50,197 nt of DNA from Mollicutes bacterium (GCA_003553945.1 PWEL01000033.1:1-50197), one strand, 5' to 3'. Positions 1 through 8,894 are shown, counted from the stretch's first letter. A program made the numbers and translations. The notes: generated by a model from the letters alone, not told the origin.

Positions 1-1
1 A

Positions 2-58
2 GCCTTGCAAGAGAAAAAACACAACGTGAAGCGGCTTCTTGAGTTGCTTCGATTATAG
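2..58 (+). CDS. 3' end of an unidentified gene (partial)
   Basis: An open frame enters from the left edge and ends at TAG (56-58), giving a charged, leucine-rich tail ending KRLLELLRL. This looks like a C-terminal amphipathic helix, but 18 codons are too few to name a family. The T-rich stretch after it (about 75-105) may serve as its terminator, but I see no hairpin. The gene on the other strand ends at 156, so the two would converge. It could also be chance. Confidence 0.3.
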   Translation, partial: ALQEKKHNVKRLLELLRL

Positions 59-155
59 GATATCTTATCTCTTCTTCTTTTTTCCTCTTTTTGGTCTCAC
101 ATCATTTACAACTCTACATAATCGAGGGGATACGACGCTGAGCACAGTCCGGCAT

Positions 156-698
156 TTATTTCCGCAAAATACCGTAGCCGCCGTATACCGGACGGATGTC
201 CGTCGCGGTGACCATCACTTGTTCGTCATAGGACTTCAGAAAGCGGATCGTTTCATCGAGACGCTTTCTCGGAATATGCATGATATGGATCTCCCGTCGT
301 TCGTCACGACCATAGGCATCACTCGCCGTCACGCCGAACCCCATCTCACGGAGGCTGCGGGCGATCGCTTTACCATGTATCTTCTTGACGATCGCCTCGA
401 CGCGCATAGTCCCGATCGCCAGTTTATCCTCGACGATCGTGCCGGCGTAGTTGCCCAGAGCGAACGCCAAGGCATAGACAACCACCCTGAGAGGGTCTCC
501 GAGGACATCGTCCAAAATCGTGACAGCCAGAACGACCCAGAGCGTCACCTCGACAAAGGCGATAAGCGAGCCAACGAGCTTTTCACCCTTGGTGATAAGA
601 ACGATACGGACCGTCGCGATTCCCACTTCCAGAATCTTCCCGAAGAAGATGAAACCGTAGAGGAAAAGCGGATGCACCTGATCCAGCATTTCACTCAT
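156..698 (-). CDS. UPF0316 / DUF2179 membrane protein
   Basis: A 180-residue protein of the UPF0316 family (YebE-like): an N-terminal half with about three membrane segments (DUF5698-like; residues 8-30, 38-62 and 68-90) and a C-terminal cytoplasmic DUF2179 domain (about 105-175) of the kind found in YitT proteins. The molecular role of the family is unknown; DUF2179 is thought to be a small-molecule sensing fold. The ATG at 698 lies 6 bases after the TGA of the upstream amidohydrolase gene (705), so the two are almost surely cotranscribed and translationally coupled; no separate promoter is visible. The length fits the family. Confidence 0.85.
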   Translation of the reverse strand: MSEMLDQVHPLFLYGFIFFGKILEVGIATVRIVLITKGEKLVGSLIAFVEVTLWVVLAVTILDDVLGDPLRVVVYALAFALGNYAGTIVEDKLAIGTMRVEAIVKKIHGKAIARSLREMGFGVTASDAYGRDERREIHIMHIPRKRLDETIRFLKSYDEQVMVTATDIRPVYGGYGILRK

Positions 699-704
699 GA
701 TGCA

Positions 705-1868
705 TCACGCCGCGTGGACTACGGCGCCCTCGATGAAGACGCGTTCCGCCCTTGTCATGATATCGAAGGGGTCGCCGTCCCAGATGACAAGGTCCGCATC
801 CTTGCCCGGTTTCAGTGACCCGACGCGGTCATCGATGCCGTTGATCGATGCCGATCGGGAAGTGACAGCTTCAAGCGCGCGCGCTCTCTTCAGTCCTTCC
901 TTGACGAACAGCGCGAGCTGTACAAGCGTGTTCTCTGTCGTGACCACGGGATGGTCCGTCATCACTGCGAATGGGATGTCGTAAGAATCGAGAATCGCCG
1001 CGCTTTTAAACGACCGGGAGGTTGTCTCGTACTTTGTCGAGGCGCCGAGGGTGGGCCCGAGGATTACAGGGAGGTCGCTTTCGGCGATCGTTCTGGGGAT
1101 CAGATGCGCTTCCGTGCCGTGGTCGATCGAAGCATCGAGACCAAACTCCTTGCTGATGCGGATCGCCGTCATGATGTCATCGCTCCTGTGCGCATGGATC
1201 TTCACTTTCATCCCCTCGAATACTCGCTTCAGACTGTGCAGTTTCATATCGAAGTCCGGTTTCTTCTCGCGTTCGCCTTTTTCATGCATTTCCAAAGCGC
1301 GTTTGTATTCTTGAGCCTTGATCAGCCACTCGCGCATCAATGCCGCACTGGCCATGCGTGTGGATGGGCTCTTCTGCTGATTGGAATAGATGCGCTTGGG
1401 ATTCTCGCCGAGCGCCATCTTCATCGCGGTCTCCTCCTTGAACACCATCTTCTCGACCGTGTCGCCGACAGTCTTGACCGCGCAGAACGTGCCGCCGATG
1501 ATGTTCGCGCTGCCAGGGCCGCTCACGACTGTGGTGACACCGCTCTTGACCGTGTTTTTGAAGGCCATGTCCTTGGGATAAAGGGCATCCAGGCCCCTGA
1601 GTTCGGGATGGATGGGGTCCGTCATCTCGTTATGGTCCATGCCCTCGAAACGGATGCCTTCCTCCGAGACGCCTACATGACAGTGCGGGTCGACGAGCCC
1701 TGGTGTCAACGGCTTCCCTTCGGCGTCGATGACAGACGCATCCTTGAATCGCGACGCGTCGAAGGTGCGCCCCGTTTCCACGATCCTGCCGTCTTCAAAA
1801 GCCACATAGCCATTCTCACCGTTGATCGACTCCATCGTATGGAGTGTCGCGTTCTTGATGACTTTCAT
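705..1868 (-). CDS. Amidohydrolase, imidazolonepropionase-like
   Basis: A 387-residue metal-dependent hydrolase of the amidohydrolase superfamily. In order: an N-terminal beta-sandwich piece, the metal-binding PHCHVG motif (about residue 60), HAHRSDD (about 220), DHGTEAHLI (about 245), the late metal aspartate in TDHPVV (about 300), and the C-terminal GSLKPGKDADLVIWDGDPF strand typical of imidazolonepropionase/prolidase-type members. The substrate cannot be told from sequence. I chose ATG 1868 because AAAGGAAG sits 6 bases ahead of it; ATG 1874 lies directly against that site and in-frame ATGs further upstream have no site. It leads the UPF0316 gene in one operon. Its leader holds a perfect hairpin (1900-1922). 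Confidence 0.88.
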   Translation of the reverse strand: MKVIKNATLHTMESINGENGYVAFEDGRIVETGRTFDASRFKDASVIDAEGKPLTPGLVDPHCHVGVSEEGIRFEGMDHNEMTDPIHPELRGLDALYPKDMAFKNTVKSGVTTVVSGPGSANIIGGTFCAVKTVGDTVEKMVFKEETAMKMALGENPKRIYSNQQKSPSTRMASAALMREWLIKAQEYKRALEMHEKGEREKKPDFDMKLHSLKRVFEGMKVKIHAHRSDDIMTAIRISKEFGLDASIDHGTEAHLIPRTIAESDLPVILGPTLGASTKYETTSRSFKSAAILDSYDIPFAVMTDHPVVTTENTLVQLALFVKEGLKRARALEAVTSRSASINGIDDRVGSLKPGKDADLVIWDGDPFDIMTRAERVFIEGAVVHAA

Positions 1869-1899
1869 GTGCATCTTCCTTTCTTTTTTTGATCGGCGT

Positions 1900-1922
1900 A
1901 CGGGTTCATCGCATGAACCCGT
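1900..1922 (-). other. Leader hairpin of the amidohydrolase mRNA
   Basis: ACGGGTTCAT and ATGAACCCGT form a perfect 10-bp stem with a 3-base loop, between a -10 TATAAT (1964-1969, minus strand) and the ribosome binding site. No T-run follows on either strand, so it is not a terminator; it may be an operator or an RNA-stability element. Confidence 0.5.
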
Positions 1923-2004
1923 CCCCGCCTTCCTCGATTGGCACAATACGCTCAGGCAGTCTAATTATAACAGACTTCCTTGTCCCGCTCGAGGGTGCCT
2001 GCAG

Positions 2005-2031
2005 AAAAAAACGCCCCGGAAGGGGGCGTTT
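2005..2031 (-). terminator. rpsO terminator
   Basis: On the minus strand AACGCCCC pairs with GGGGCGTT over a short loop and is followed by seven T. It begins 7 bases after the rpsO stop codon. Confidence 0.9.
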
Positions 2032-2038
2032 CGCAAAC

Positions 2039-2308
2039 TTAACGACGCAGTTTGAGTTTCTTGACGATTTCTCGGTAGCGGGAGACATCCTTGTCCGCAA
2101 GATATTTGAGCAGCTTGCGGCGTCTTCCGACCTTCTTGAGCAGTCCACGGCGCGAATGATGGTCCAGTTTATGCTCTTTTAGATGGGTGTTGAGCTTTTC
2201 AATCTCCTTAGTGAGCACAGCAATCTGAACTTCAGGAGAACCGGTGTCTCCTTCTTTCGTGCGGAACGTCTCGACGATTTTCTGTTTTTCGTCTTTCGTC
2301 AGTGCCAT
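2039..2308 (-). CDS. rpsO: Ribosomal protein S15
   Basis: 89-residue small-subunit protein that binds the 16S rRNA three-way junction early in 30S assembly. The sequence matches the family from end to end: N-terminal helix ([15 protein letters not shown]), [11 protein letters not shown], the conserved [16 protein letters not shown] rRNA-binding stretch (about 39-55) and the C-terminal [11 protein letters not shown] helix. ATG 2308 has GGAGGATTCAT directly ahead. It is a single-gene unit: its own promoter (2392-2419), an 80-base leader and its own terminator (2005-2031). S15 often represses its own translation through structures in such leaders; the G/C-rich 5' part could fold, but I cannot match it to a known S15 leader class. 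Confidence 0.97.
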   Translation of the reverse strand: MALTKDEKQKIVETFRTKEGDTGSPEVQIAVLTKEIEKLNTHLKEHKLDHHSRRGLLKKVGRRRKLLKYLADKDVSRYREIVKKLKLRR

Positions 2309-2391
2309 ATGAATCCTCCTCTTCTTTCAATCTTACCCACCACCTAGCAAGACGACGAGGACCGTCGAGCCAAGTCATGGGCGCAACATGC

Positions 2392-2419
2392 ATTATAGCA
2401 TAAATCATCATATTTGCAA
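2392..2419 (-). promoter_or_regulatory. rpsO promoter
   Basis: TTGCAA (2414-2419), 16-base spacer, TATAAT (2392-2397), reading toward rpsO with a leader of roughly 75-80 bases. Confidence 0.85.
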
Positions 2420-2432
2420 GGGGAAAGTCTTC

Positions 2433-3341
2433 CTAGATACCCTTACCGCGGCCGAAGAGCTCCCGTGTCTTCTCTTCATCTTCTCTGATCGCTTCAACAA
2501 GCGCTTCAACGGAGGAGAAACTGCGTTCGTCCCGCAGACGTTCGACGAAACAGATGCTCATCACCCTGCCGTAGAGGTCTCCTTCGAAATCAAGAAGATA
2601 GGTCTCGACGCTGAGCGTCTTTTTGGCGTTGAGCGTCGGATTGTGCCCCACGCTGGTCATGGAGTCATACCATGTGTCCTTGACTCTCGTGCGTGTCGCA
2701 TAGACGCCCCTGCCCGGCAGGAGGTACTCCCCGGTCTCAAGGTTCGCCGTCGGATAGCTCAGAATCCTGCCCTGCTTGTCACCGTGCACGACAGTGCCCT
2801 CGATGCAGTAGTCCCTGCCGAGATAGCGCGCCGCTTCGCTCACCTGTCCGGACTGGACGAGGGTGCGGATGCTCGTGCTGCCGATCTTGACACCAAAGAG
2901 TGATCTCTCATCGACGACGATGACATCGAGAGGGAGCGACTTGAGCGTCTCGACCGTCCCTTCCGCTCGTGCCCCGAACGTGAAATCGAAGCCGCATACG
3001 AGCGCTTCGAGACGGGATAGGTATTCACTGATGAATGTCTTTGGCGAAAGCTTCGCCTTCTCTTCGGTGAAACGGATGACATAGGCCCGGTCGAAGCCGA
3101 GCGCCTCGAAATGCCTGAGCCGCGCACTGAGCGGTGTCAGGTAGAGATAAGTTGTATGCTGGAGCACCGCCCGGGGATGGACGTCGAATGTAATGACGCT
3201 CGCGTCGACGCCGCGCTTTTCTGCGAGCTCGAGCGTACTGTCGAGGAGCGCCCGGTGCCCCTTGTGCACGCCATCGAAGAAACCGATGGCCGCGACAGTC
3301 TTTTCGGGGGGCGTTTGCCCGTTCAGTTCGATATATTCCAT
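2433..3341 (-). CDS. ribF: Bifunctional riboflavin kinase / FAD synthetase
   Basis: 302 residues, full length for RibF. The N-terminal nucleotidyltransferase domain (about 15-180) has GFFDGVHKGHRALL with the nucleotide-binding GxHxGH pattern and the late STSIR motif (about 155); it adenylylates FMN to FAD. The C-terminal riboflavin kinase domain (about 185-295) shows the GDKQGRILSYPTANL and GVYATRTRV motifs and makes FMN from riboflavin and ATP. Its start lies 9 bases after the truB stop, the common Bacillota truB-ribF pairing, so it is transcribed with truB. The stop precedes the rpsO promoter, which overlaps the end of this gene's region. Confidence 0.96.
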   Translation of the reverse strand: MEYIELNGQTPPEKTVAAIGFFDGVHKGHRALLDSTLELAEKRGVDASVITFDVHPRAVLQHTTYLYLTPLSARLRHFEALGFDRAYVIRFTEEKAKLSPKTFISEYLSRLEALVCGFDFTFGARAEGTVETLKSLPLDVIVVDERSLFGVKIGSTSIRTLVQSGQVSEAARYLGRDYCIEGTVVHGDKQGRILSYPTANLETGEYLLPGRGVYATRTRVKDTWYDSMTSVGHNPTLNAKKTLSVETYLLDFEGDLYGRVMSICFVERLRDERSFSSVEALVEAIREDEEKTRELFGRGKGI

Positions 3342-3350
3342 GACATCGCC

Positions 3351-4199
3351 TCACATGACCCGTTCTGGTTTATAGATGCCTTCGTGACGCTTATAGATGG
3401 CGAGAAGACCGCCTTGAGGGTCGACGATTTTGATGCGTTCGCAGGTGGCATCCACTTCGATCGGGCGGCCGTTTTGAATCATCCCGGGATCAAGGGCGAC
3501 ATGCGTCGGCAACTGAAGGGAGTCGCTCAAGGGCTTGAGGCGGCATTCCCCTCTTTTGAGCGCATCGAGCGAACAGCACTCCTTAAGGGAGAACCCGCCG
3601 CTTTTGCTGCGGCGGATGAACGAGGTGCGGCCGACGGAGCCGATGGCTTGAGCGATATCGTCGGCCAGCGCACGCACGAAGAGGCCCTTGCTGCAGGAGA
3701 GGTCGAGTTCGACATGAAGGAGGCCGTCATGGCTTTCGACATCGCTTGTGCGCTTCAGGGAGTGGACATGCACTTCCCTTTTCGGACGCTCCGGCGGCGT
3801 CTCATCAGCACGCATGTATTCATAGAGTTTCCTGCCCCTCACCTTGACCGCGGAATAGAGCGGTGGGGTCTGAGTGTAAGTCCCTTCAAAAGAAGCGAGC
3901 ACAGCATCGATGTCGCCGGGGACTTCAACGGGTGATGACTCCGTGACGACGCCGGTGTGGTCGAGCGTGTCCGTCCTCTCACCGATGACGAGTCCGAAGC
4001 GGTAGCGCTTGTTCTCGTCCGTGAGATAGCGAAGGATCTTCGTTCCTTTTCCTATGCCCAGAACCAGCACGCCGCTCGCTTCAACATCGAGCGTACCCGC
4101 GTGGCCGACCTTCCGGGTGTCAAACGCCCGCCTGGCAACGTCCACGCAATCATGGCTGCTCATGCCGACGGGCTTATCAATAAGCAAAATACCGTCCAT
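3351..4199 (-). CDS. truB: tRNA pseudouridine-55 synthase
   Basis: 282-residue TruB, which isomerises U55 in the T-loop of tRNAs. The start is well marked by MDGILLIDKPVGMSSHDCV; the catalytic aspartate is in HAGTLDVEASGVL (about residue 40), followed by the RYRFGLVIG and YSAVKVRGRKLYEYMR family motifs and a C-terminal PUA-like tail. I chose ATG 4199 over the longer frame opening at 4274, because the extra 25 codons run through the trxA terminator and a TATAAT (4216-4221 region, minus strand) just upstream. The ribosome binding site (GGTGAT) is weak. First gene of the truB-ribF operon. Confidence 0.96.
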   Translation of the reverse strand: MDGILLIDKPVGMSSHDCVDVARRAFDTRKVGHAGTLDVEASGVLVLGIGKGTKILRYLTDENKRYRFGLVIGERTDTLDHTGVVTESSPVEVPGDIDAVLASFEGTYTQTPPLYSAVKVRGRKLYEYMRADETPPERPKREVHVHSLKRTSDVESHDGLLHVELDLSCSKGLFVRALADDIAQAIGSVGRTSFIRRSKSGGFSLKECCSLDALKRGECRLKPLSDSLQLPTHVALDPGMIQNGRPIEVDATCERIKIVDPQGGLLAIYKRHEGIYKPERVM

Positions 4200-4236
4200 A
4201 CTATCACCGACATCATTATACACAAAAAGCGCTGAA

Positions 4237-4271
4237 AACAAAAACGGGATTGTCGGAAATCGACAATCCCG
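4237..4271 (-). terminator. trxA terminator
   Basis: CGGGATTGTCG and CGACAATCCCG form a perfect 11-bp stem with a 5-base loop; on the minus strand it is followed by TTTTTGTTTT. The T-rich part lies next to the truB promoter. Confidence 0.92.
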
Positions 4272-4302
4272 CAATAAGAAAGCTCCTGAACGGCTTGAAA
4301 TG

Positions 4303-4614
4303 TCAGTCTACGCTGTTGACCCACTCGACGATGGCGTCCTTGGGCATGAAACCGGCCTTCTGGTCGACGACTTCCCCGTCTTTGAGGACAAAGAGGGAAG
4401 GAATGCCCTGAACACCATATTGCTGGGCAAGGCTGATGTTTTCATCTACGTTGACTTTCACGATTTTGAAATCATCGTTTTCTTTAGCGACTTCCTCGAG
4501 AACGGGGCCGATCATCTTGCAGGGTCCACACCAGTCCGCGTAGAAATCCAGTAGTACTTTGCCTTCTTTGACTTTTTCGTCAATATTTGTGCTGTCCGCA
4601 TAATCAAGTGCCAT
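4303..4614 (-). CDS. trxA: Thioredoxin
   Basis: 103-residue cytoplasmic thioredoxin with the redox-active WCGPC at about residues 29-33, the cis-proline in QGIPSLFVLKDGEVV and the usual single-domain length. It reduces protein disulfides, being itself recharged by thioredoxin reductase (not in this window). ATG 4614 is preceded by AAGGAGGCAATATC; the longer frame to 4695 would cover the promoter. It has its own promoter (4645-4673) and terminator, so it is a one-gene unit between mutS2 and truB. Confidence 0.96.
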   Translation of the reverse strand: MALDYADSTNIDEKVKEGKVLLDFYADWCGPCKMIGPVLEEVAKENDDFKIVKVNVDENISLAQQYGVQGIPSLFVLKDGEVVDQKAGFMPKDAIVEWVNSVD

Positions 4615-4644
4615 GATATTGCCTCCTTTTTTGGTTTCAACCCC

Positions 4645-4673
4645 ATTATACAAAGTCATCGCCCCAAAGACAA
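4645..4673 (-). promoter_or_regulatory. trxA promoter
   Basis: TTGTCT (4668-4673), 17-base spacer, TATAAT (4645-4650), about 30 bases ahead of the trxA start. Confidence 0.8.
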
Positions 4674-4691
4674 CTATTTTGCTTGCAGGGG

Positions 4692-7013
4692 TCATTCATC
4701 GAAGTATATGACGGTCACGCCCTGTCCGCCTTCATTGTTCTCCCCGTCGCGGTGGTGCTTGATGATGGGGGATTTATCGACGACATCCTTGACCATCTTC
4801 CTCAGGGCCATGGTGCCGAATCCGTGGATGATGGTCGCGTAGGGCTGTTTCGAGAGCGCGCAGTCGTCCAGGTATTTCTCCAGACGGTCCCTGGCCTCCT
4901 CCACGCGTTCACCGCGAAGGTCGAGCGTCGCGTCGACCTCTTTTTTCACGTGCTTCGGCGCCGAGGTGTCCGGGGCGGGGGCTTCCTCCGTCCGATTGTC
5001 GACGAACTCGAATTCATCCTCGTCGAAAGTGCCGCTCAGATTCCCCATCCGGACGCGCCAGCGGTTGTCGCTGAGCGGTTTCTCCAGGGTGCCCTGACGA
5101 TTGTATTTGAGGATGCGGACGGTGTCGCCCTTCTTATAGTCATGCTCGGCGTCGCTCTTCGGCGCTTCGCTGGCATCGAGCGTGCGCGCTTCGTGCTTCT
5201 TGTCCGCGATCTCGTGCGGCTTGTGCGCGCGCTGCTTCATCGATTCAAGCTCTTCGATGAGGCGTCCGGCCTTCTCCTTGGTGGTGCGCATCTCTTCTTC
5301 ATGCGCTTTCTTGAGTTCTTCCCTGAATGTCGCCTTTTCCTCGGCAAGTTCCCTCTTGAGCGCTTTTACCTCCTCGCGCTCCTTCATGAGCGCTTGACGT
5401 TCCGCCTCGTATGCCTGACGCTCTGCGTCGAGTTTCTTATGCTCGCGCTTGAGTGTGTCGATCAGATCGCTCACTTCCGAGCGCTGGGGGAGAACATCCT
5501 CTTTCGCCGCTTCGACGATCGAGGCATCCAGCCCCAGCCGTTCACTGATCAAAAAGGCATGGCTCTCGCCCGGCGTCCTCAGAAGCAGCCGGTAGGTAGG
5601 CTCGAGCGTCTCCTCGTCGAATTCGACGCTGGCGTTCATCACATCGCTCCGGGTGTAGGCGTAGGCCTTGAGCTCCGGATAGTGCGTCGTGGCGATGATG
5701 ACGCTGTCCCTTGTCGACAGATGGTTCAAAATGCTCATCGCGAGGCTTGACCCCTCCCTGGGGTCGGTGCCGCTCCCGAGTTCGTCGAGGAGGATGAGCT
5801 GGTGGTCGTCGTAGTTATCGACGATATCGACGATGCGGGAGAGGTGCGAGGAGAAGGTCGACAGGGATTGCTCGATGCTCTGTTCATCCCCCACATCGGC
5901 ACGGATGGCGTTGAAGAGGCGGATGGTGCTTCCCTCGAAGGCCGGAATCGCCAGCCCGCTCTGCGCCATGATGTGCAGAAGGCCGATCGTCTTCAAGGCG
6001 ACAGTCTTGCCGCCGGTATTCGAACCGGTGATGACCATCATCTTCGTTTCATCATCGATGGTTATGGTATTGGGGACCGCTTCATCGTCGGGAATCAACG
6101 GATGACGCGCATTGAGAAGGTTGAAGGTATCATCGAGGAAGGGGACGTAGCTGTCGCTCTCCCGGGCGTAGTGGCCCTTCGCGAAGAGGAAGTCCAGATG
6201 TCCGATGCGTTCGGCGTTCACGCCGAGAATGTCGGCGTTCGCCTTGACCTCCTGGCTGAGACTTCTCAGGATGCGCTCGATTTCCTCCTCCTCCTTGCCC
6301 TCGAGCCTTATCTTCTCCGCACTGAGCGATTGCACGTTGGCGGGTTCGATGAACACCGTCTCGCCGCTGCTGGAGTAATCGAGGATAGTGCCCTTCACAT
6401 TGTTTTTCTCGGTTGCCTTCACCGGCACGACGTAGCGGTCGTAACGCATGGTTATGAGCGCCTCGCTAAGACGTTTCTTCTCTTTTTCGAGCACATTGTC
6501 GAGCGTTTCCTTGATACGTCTTTCCTGCGTGGCGATCTGTCGGCGCAATGTCTTCAAAGCTTTCGAGGCGTCGTCCTTGATAGCCCCGTATTCGTCGAAG
6601 ACCGAAGCGAGGGATTTGAAAAGCTCGGAGGGAATCTCGATGTCATCGGCGTAGCCGGTGATGCTGTAGGTCTCTTCAAGGGCCTCGGGGAGTTTATGCA
6701 TGGACTTCTTCACACGGCGGGACGCCTCGATATGACGGCGGATGCCCATGAGCTGTTCCTTGCTGAGGACACCGTCCATGCGGGCGCGCTTCAATGCATC
6801 GTCGATATCCTCCGCGGCCTCGAAGGAAGGGACGGCGTCATGCTCGACGTAGCGTTTCGCCTCACGTGTTTCAAGCAGCCATTGTTCGAGCGTCTCCCGC
6901 TCGCTTGTGGGTGCGAGCGCCTCGACAAACGCCGCGCCCTTGTCGGTGCGGGCGTGACGCTTGATGCGCTCGATGATTTTAGGGAATTCCAGAGTTTCTA
7001 TGTCATAAGGCAT
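4692..7013 (-). CDS. mutS2: Endonuclease MutS2
   Basis: 773 residues, the usual MutS2 length. The core and clamp (about 1-300) lead to the ABC-type ATPase with Walker A GSNTGGKT (about 330) and Walker B LILLDELGSGTDP (about 410), then a long charged coiled coil (about 520-640) and a C-terminal Smr nuclease domain with LDLRGERVEEA and HGFGTMALRK. MutS2 acts on branched DNA and, in B. subtilis, on collided ribosomes; it is not a mismatch-repair MutS. I chose ATG 7013 because GAGGAGTGGTCTT precedes it and MPYDIETLEFPKI is the family N-terminus; the 32 extra codons upstream cross the shared promoter region. Divergent from rnhC. Confidence 0.96.
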   Translation of the reverse strand: MPYDIETLEFPKIIERIKRHARTDKGAAFVEALAPTSERETLEQWLLETREAKRYVEHDAVPSFEAAEDIDDALKRARMDGVLSKEQLMGIRRHIEASRRVKKSMHKLPEALEETYSITGYADDIEIPSELFKSLASVFDEYGAIKDDASKALKTLRRQIATQERRIKETLDNVLEKEKKRLSEALITMRYDRYVVPVKATEKNNVKGTILDYSSSGETVFIEPANVQSLSAEKIRLEGKEEEEIERILRSLSQEVKANADILGVNAERIGHLDFLFAKGHYARESDSYVPFLDDTFNLLNARHPLIPDDEAVPNTITIDDETKMMVITGSNTGGKTVALKTIGLLHIMAQSGLAIPAFEGSTIRLFNAIRADVGDEQSIEQSLSTFSSHLSRIVDIVDNYDDHQLILLDELGSGTDPREGSSLAMSILNHLSTRDSVIIATTHYPELKAYAYTRSDVMNASVEFDEETLEPTYRLLLRTPGESHAFLISERLGLDASIVEAAKEDVLPQRSEVSDLIDTLKREHKKLDAERQAYEAERQALMKEREEVKALKRELAEEKATFREELKKAHEEEMRTTKEKAGRLIEELESMKQRAHKPHEIADKKHEARTLDASEAPKSDAEHDYKKGDTVRILKYNRQGTLEKPLSDNRWRVRMGNLSGTFDEDEFEFVDNRTEEAPAPDTSAPKHVKKEVDATLDLRGERVEEARDRLEKYLDDCALSKQPYATIIHGFGTMALRKMVKDVVDKSPIIKHHRDGENNEGGQGVTVIYFDE

Positions 7014-7080
7014 AAGACCACTCCTCGTGCCTATCATTCTACCAAATTTCATGCTAAAATACACGGGAAGGTGATGAAAA

Positions 7081-7974
7081 ATGACGCAAGTGCTCACTTT
7101 GACGCGCAAGCAGATCGACGCACTGAAGGATTATTACCGGCATGCCTTGAAAAAACCTCCGAACCCTCACATGGAGATGTTCATCAAGGAGGAAAAGCTT
7201 ACCATCGCCGTCTACAAATCCGGAAAGGTCGTCTTCCAGGGACCGCATAGCGAGGAGGCGTTCTTCTTCTGGCATAACGCATTCGGCCTCCCGCCGCTGG
7301 AGACAAAGGCCAGGGATGCGGAGTTCTTCAAAGTCTCCATCGGCAGCGATGAATCGGGCGTCGGCGACTATTTCGGGCCGCTCACCGTCGCGAGCGTCTA
7401 TGTCGACGACACGCACAGGAATCTTTTGAAGCGCCTGCAGGTGAGGGATTCCAAGACCATGAGCGACAAGGACATCACAGAGGCGGCCGCGACGCTCGAA
7501 AAGAGACTCCCCCATAGCGTCTTTGTCCTCGACAACATCCGCTACAACGACGGCATCGAAAAGGGATACAACGCCAATGCGTTGAAGGCCTACCTCCATG
7601 AAAAGACGCATCGCGAGCTCATAGGAAGACTTGGAAAGCGCCCGGAGATCATCATCGATAAGTTCTGCGCACCCTCCTTCTATAGGAAGCATCTTGAAGG
7701 GAAGGATGCGCCGATCATCCCGGATGTCTTCGTCACCGGAGCGGAGACGCTCTACGCTTCCGTCGCCGCCGCGAGCATCCTTGCGAGAAACGCGTATGTC
7801 GAAGCGCTTAAAACACTGGAGAAAGAACTCGGGATGACGCTTGAGAAGGGCGCTTCGAAACGCGTCGAGAAAAAAGCGGCGGCGATCGCCAAAACGCATG
7901 GCGAAACCATCCTGCGCCGCATCGCGAAACTGCATTTCAAGACCACGCAGAAAGCGTTGGGACAAAACGCATGA
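7081..7974 (+). CDS. rnhC: Ribonuclease HIII
   Basis: 297 residues. An N-terminal TBP-like substrate-binding domain (about 1-80; FQGPHSEEAFFFW) is followed by the RNase H fold with GSDESGVGDYFGPL (DE of the active-site DEDD set, about residue 90), RDSKTMSD (about 123), IIDKFC (about 187) and ETLYASVAAASILAR (about 220). It removes RNA from RNA-DNA hybrids. The ATG is preceded by GGAAGGTGATGAAAA, and TAAAAT about 20 bases upstream can serve as -10. In many Bacillota rnhC and mutS2 are close neighbours in one direction; here they are divergent from a 67-base gap. Confidence 0.96.
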   Translation: MTQVLTLTRKQIDALKDYYRHALKKPPNPHMEMFIKEEKLTIAVYKSGKVVFQGPHSEEAFFFWHNAFGLPPLETKARDAEFFKVSIGSDESGVGDYFGPLTVASVYVDDTHRNLLKRLQVRDSKTMSDKDITEAAATLEKRLPHSVFVLDNIRYNDGIEKGYNANALKAYLHEKTHRELIGRLGKRPEIIIDKFCAPSFYRKHLEGKDAPIIPDVFVTGAETLYASVAAASILARNAYVEALKTLEKELGMTLEKGASKRVEKKAAAIAKTHGETILRRIAKLHFKTTQKALGQNA

Positions 7975-8035
7975 AACACTTCTGCAAAGAATTTTTTATG
8001 TTATAATGCAAGCACCCTGAGGAGGAGGCCACATC

Positions 8036-8875
8036 ATGCATATCATCCCCCTGCTGTTTTTATATGCCGCAGGCATCATTCTCATCTATTACATCCTCGC
8101 ATTCCTATTCACACGGCTGTGCAGGTTCGAGACGACAGCGATGGTCTTCTGGCCGCTCGGCTTCACCATCCTGGCTATAGCACTCGAGACCATGACATAC
8201 CTCTGGCGGGGCGAGATACGCAGCGTCTCCCGCTTCGTGACAATTTTCATGGTGCTCTGGGGCCTCCGCCTTGCGCGCTATCTGCAGAAGCGCAGAAAAA
8301 GGGCCAAGGAGGAGGACTTTCGCTTCGAAAGGCTGACGACAGACGCCGAAGGGAACCACTCGCATCTGCACGCGTTCTTCCGCGTCCATATGACGCAGGC
8401 GTTGCTGACGTTTTTCATGGCGTTCCCCATCATCATGGCGAACGCATCGCCCAACCCCGTCATCGACCCCATCAACATGGAGGGCGCTGAACTCATCGGC
8501 ATCGCCGTTGGCGGGCCGCTCTGGGTGGTCGGGTTCGTACTACAGATCGTCTCTGACGAAGAACTCAAGAATTTCAAGCGGCGCCTTGAAAACGAAGGCA
8601 AAGTCATGCGCTATGAACTATGGCGCTATTCCAGACACCCGAACTACCTCGGGGAGCTCATGATGTGGATCGGCATCGTCGTCTTCGTCACCCTGAACAC
8701 CGGCGATTTTGGATTCCTGAGCGTGATAGCGCTCCTCCCCCTCTTCTTCCTCATCTTCTTCGCCACAGGGATCAGACCTGTGGAAAAATATCTCGAAAAC
8801 AACTTGAGCGACTACAAGGACTACAAGAGAAAGACGAGCATGCTCCTGCCGTGGTTTCCCAGGAAGGCCAAATAA
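8036..8875 (+). CDS. DUF1295 membrane protein (steroid 5-alpha reductase-like)
   Basis: 279 residues with about seven membrane segments and the DUF1295 signature LWRYSRHPNYLGE (about 197-209), which in related sterol and fatty-acyl reductases and isoprenylcysteine methyltransferases binds the nucleotide or SAM cofactor. The substrate is unknown; a lipid is likely from the family. A strong AGGAGGAGG site lies 9 bases ahead of the ATG, and TATAAT at 8002-8007 gives it its own promoter after rnhC, though the -35 is poor. It ends at a terminator-like hairpin (8874-8893). Confidence 0.85.
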   Translation: MHIIPLLFLYAAGIILIYYILAFLFTRLCRFETTAMVFWPLGFTILAIALETMTYLWRGEIRSVSRFVTIFMVLWGLRLARYLQKRRKRAKEEDFRFERLTTDAEGNHSHLHAFFRVHMTQALLTFFMAFPIIMANASPNPVIDPINMEGAELIGIAVGGPLWVVGFVLQIVSDEELKNFKRRLENEGKVMRYELWRYSRHPNYLGELMMWIGIVVFVTLNTGDFGFLSVIALLPLFFLIFFATGIRPVEKYLENNLSDYKDYKRKTSMLLPWFPRKAK

Positions 8876-8893
8876 AAAACCGGCATAGCCGGT
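8874..8893 (-). terminator. Terminator of the feo operon
   Basis: ACCGGC and GCCGGT pair over three bases; on the minus strand six T follow. It lies directly after the methyltransferase gene (8895) and can also slow transcription from the plus strand. Confidence 0.75.
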
Positions 8894-8894
8894 C

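Noticed and set aside
39-818. 259-codon plus-strand frame
   Set aside because: It runs antisense to the UPF0316 and amidohydrolase genes, whose families are clear, and has no binding site or family features.
5802-7250. 482-codon plus-strand frame
   Set aside because: It is the antisense shadow of mutS2 running into rnhC; its text has no domain and conflicts with two certain genes.
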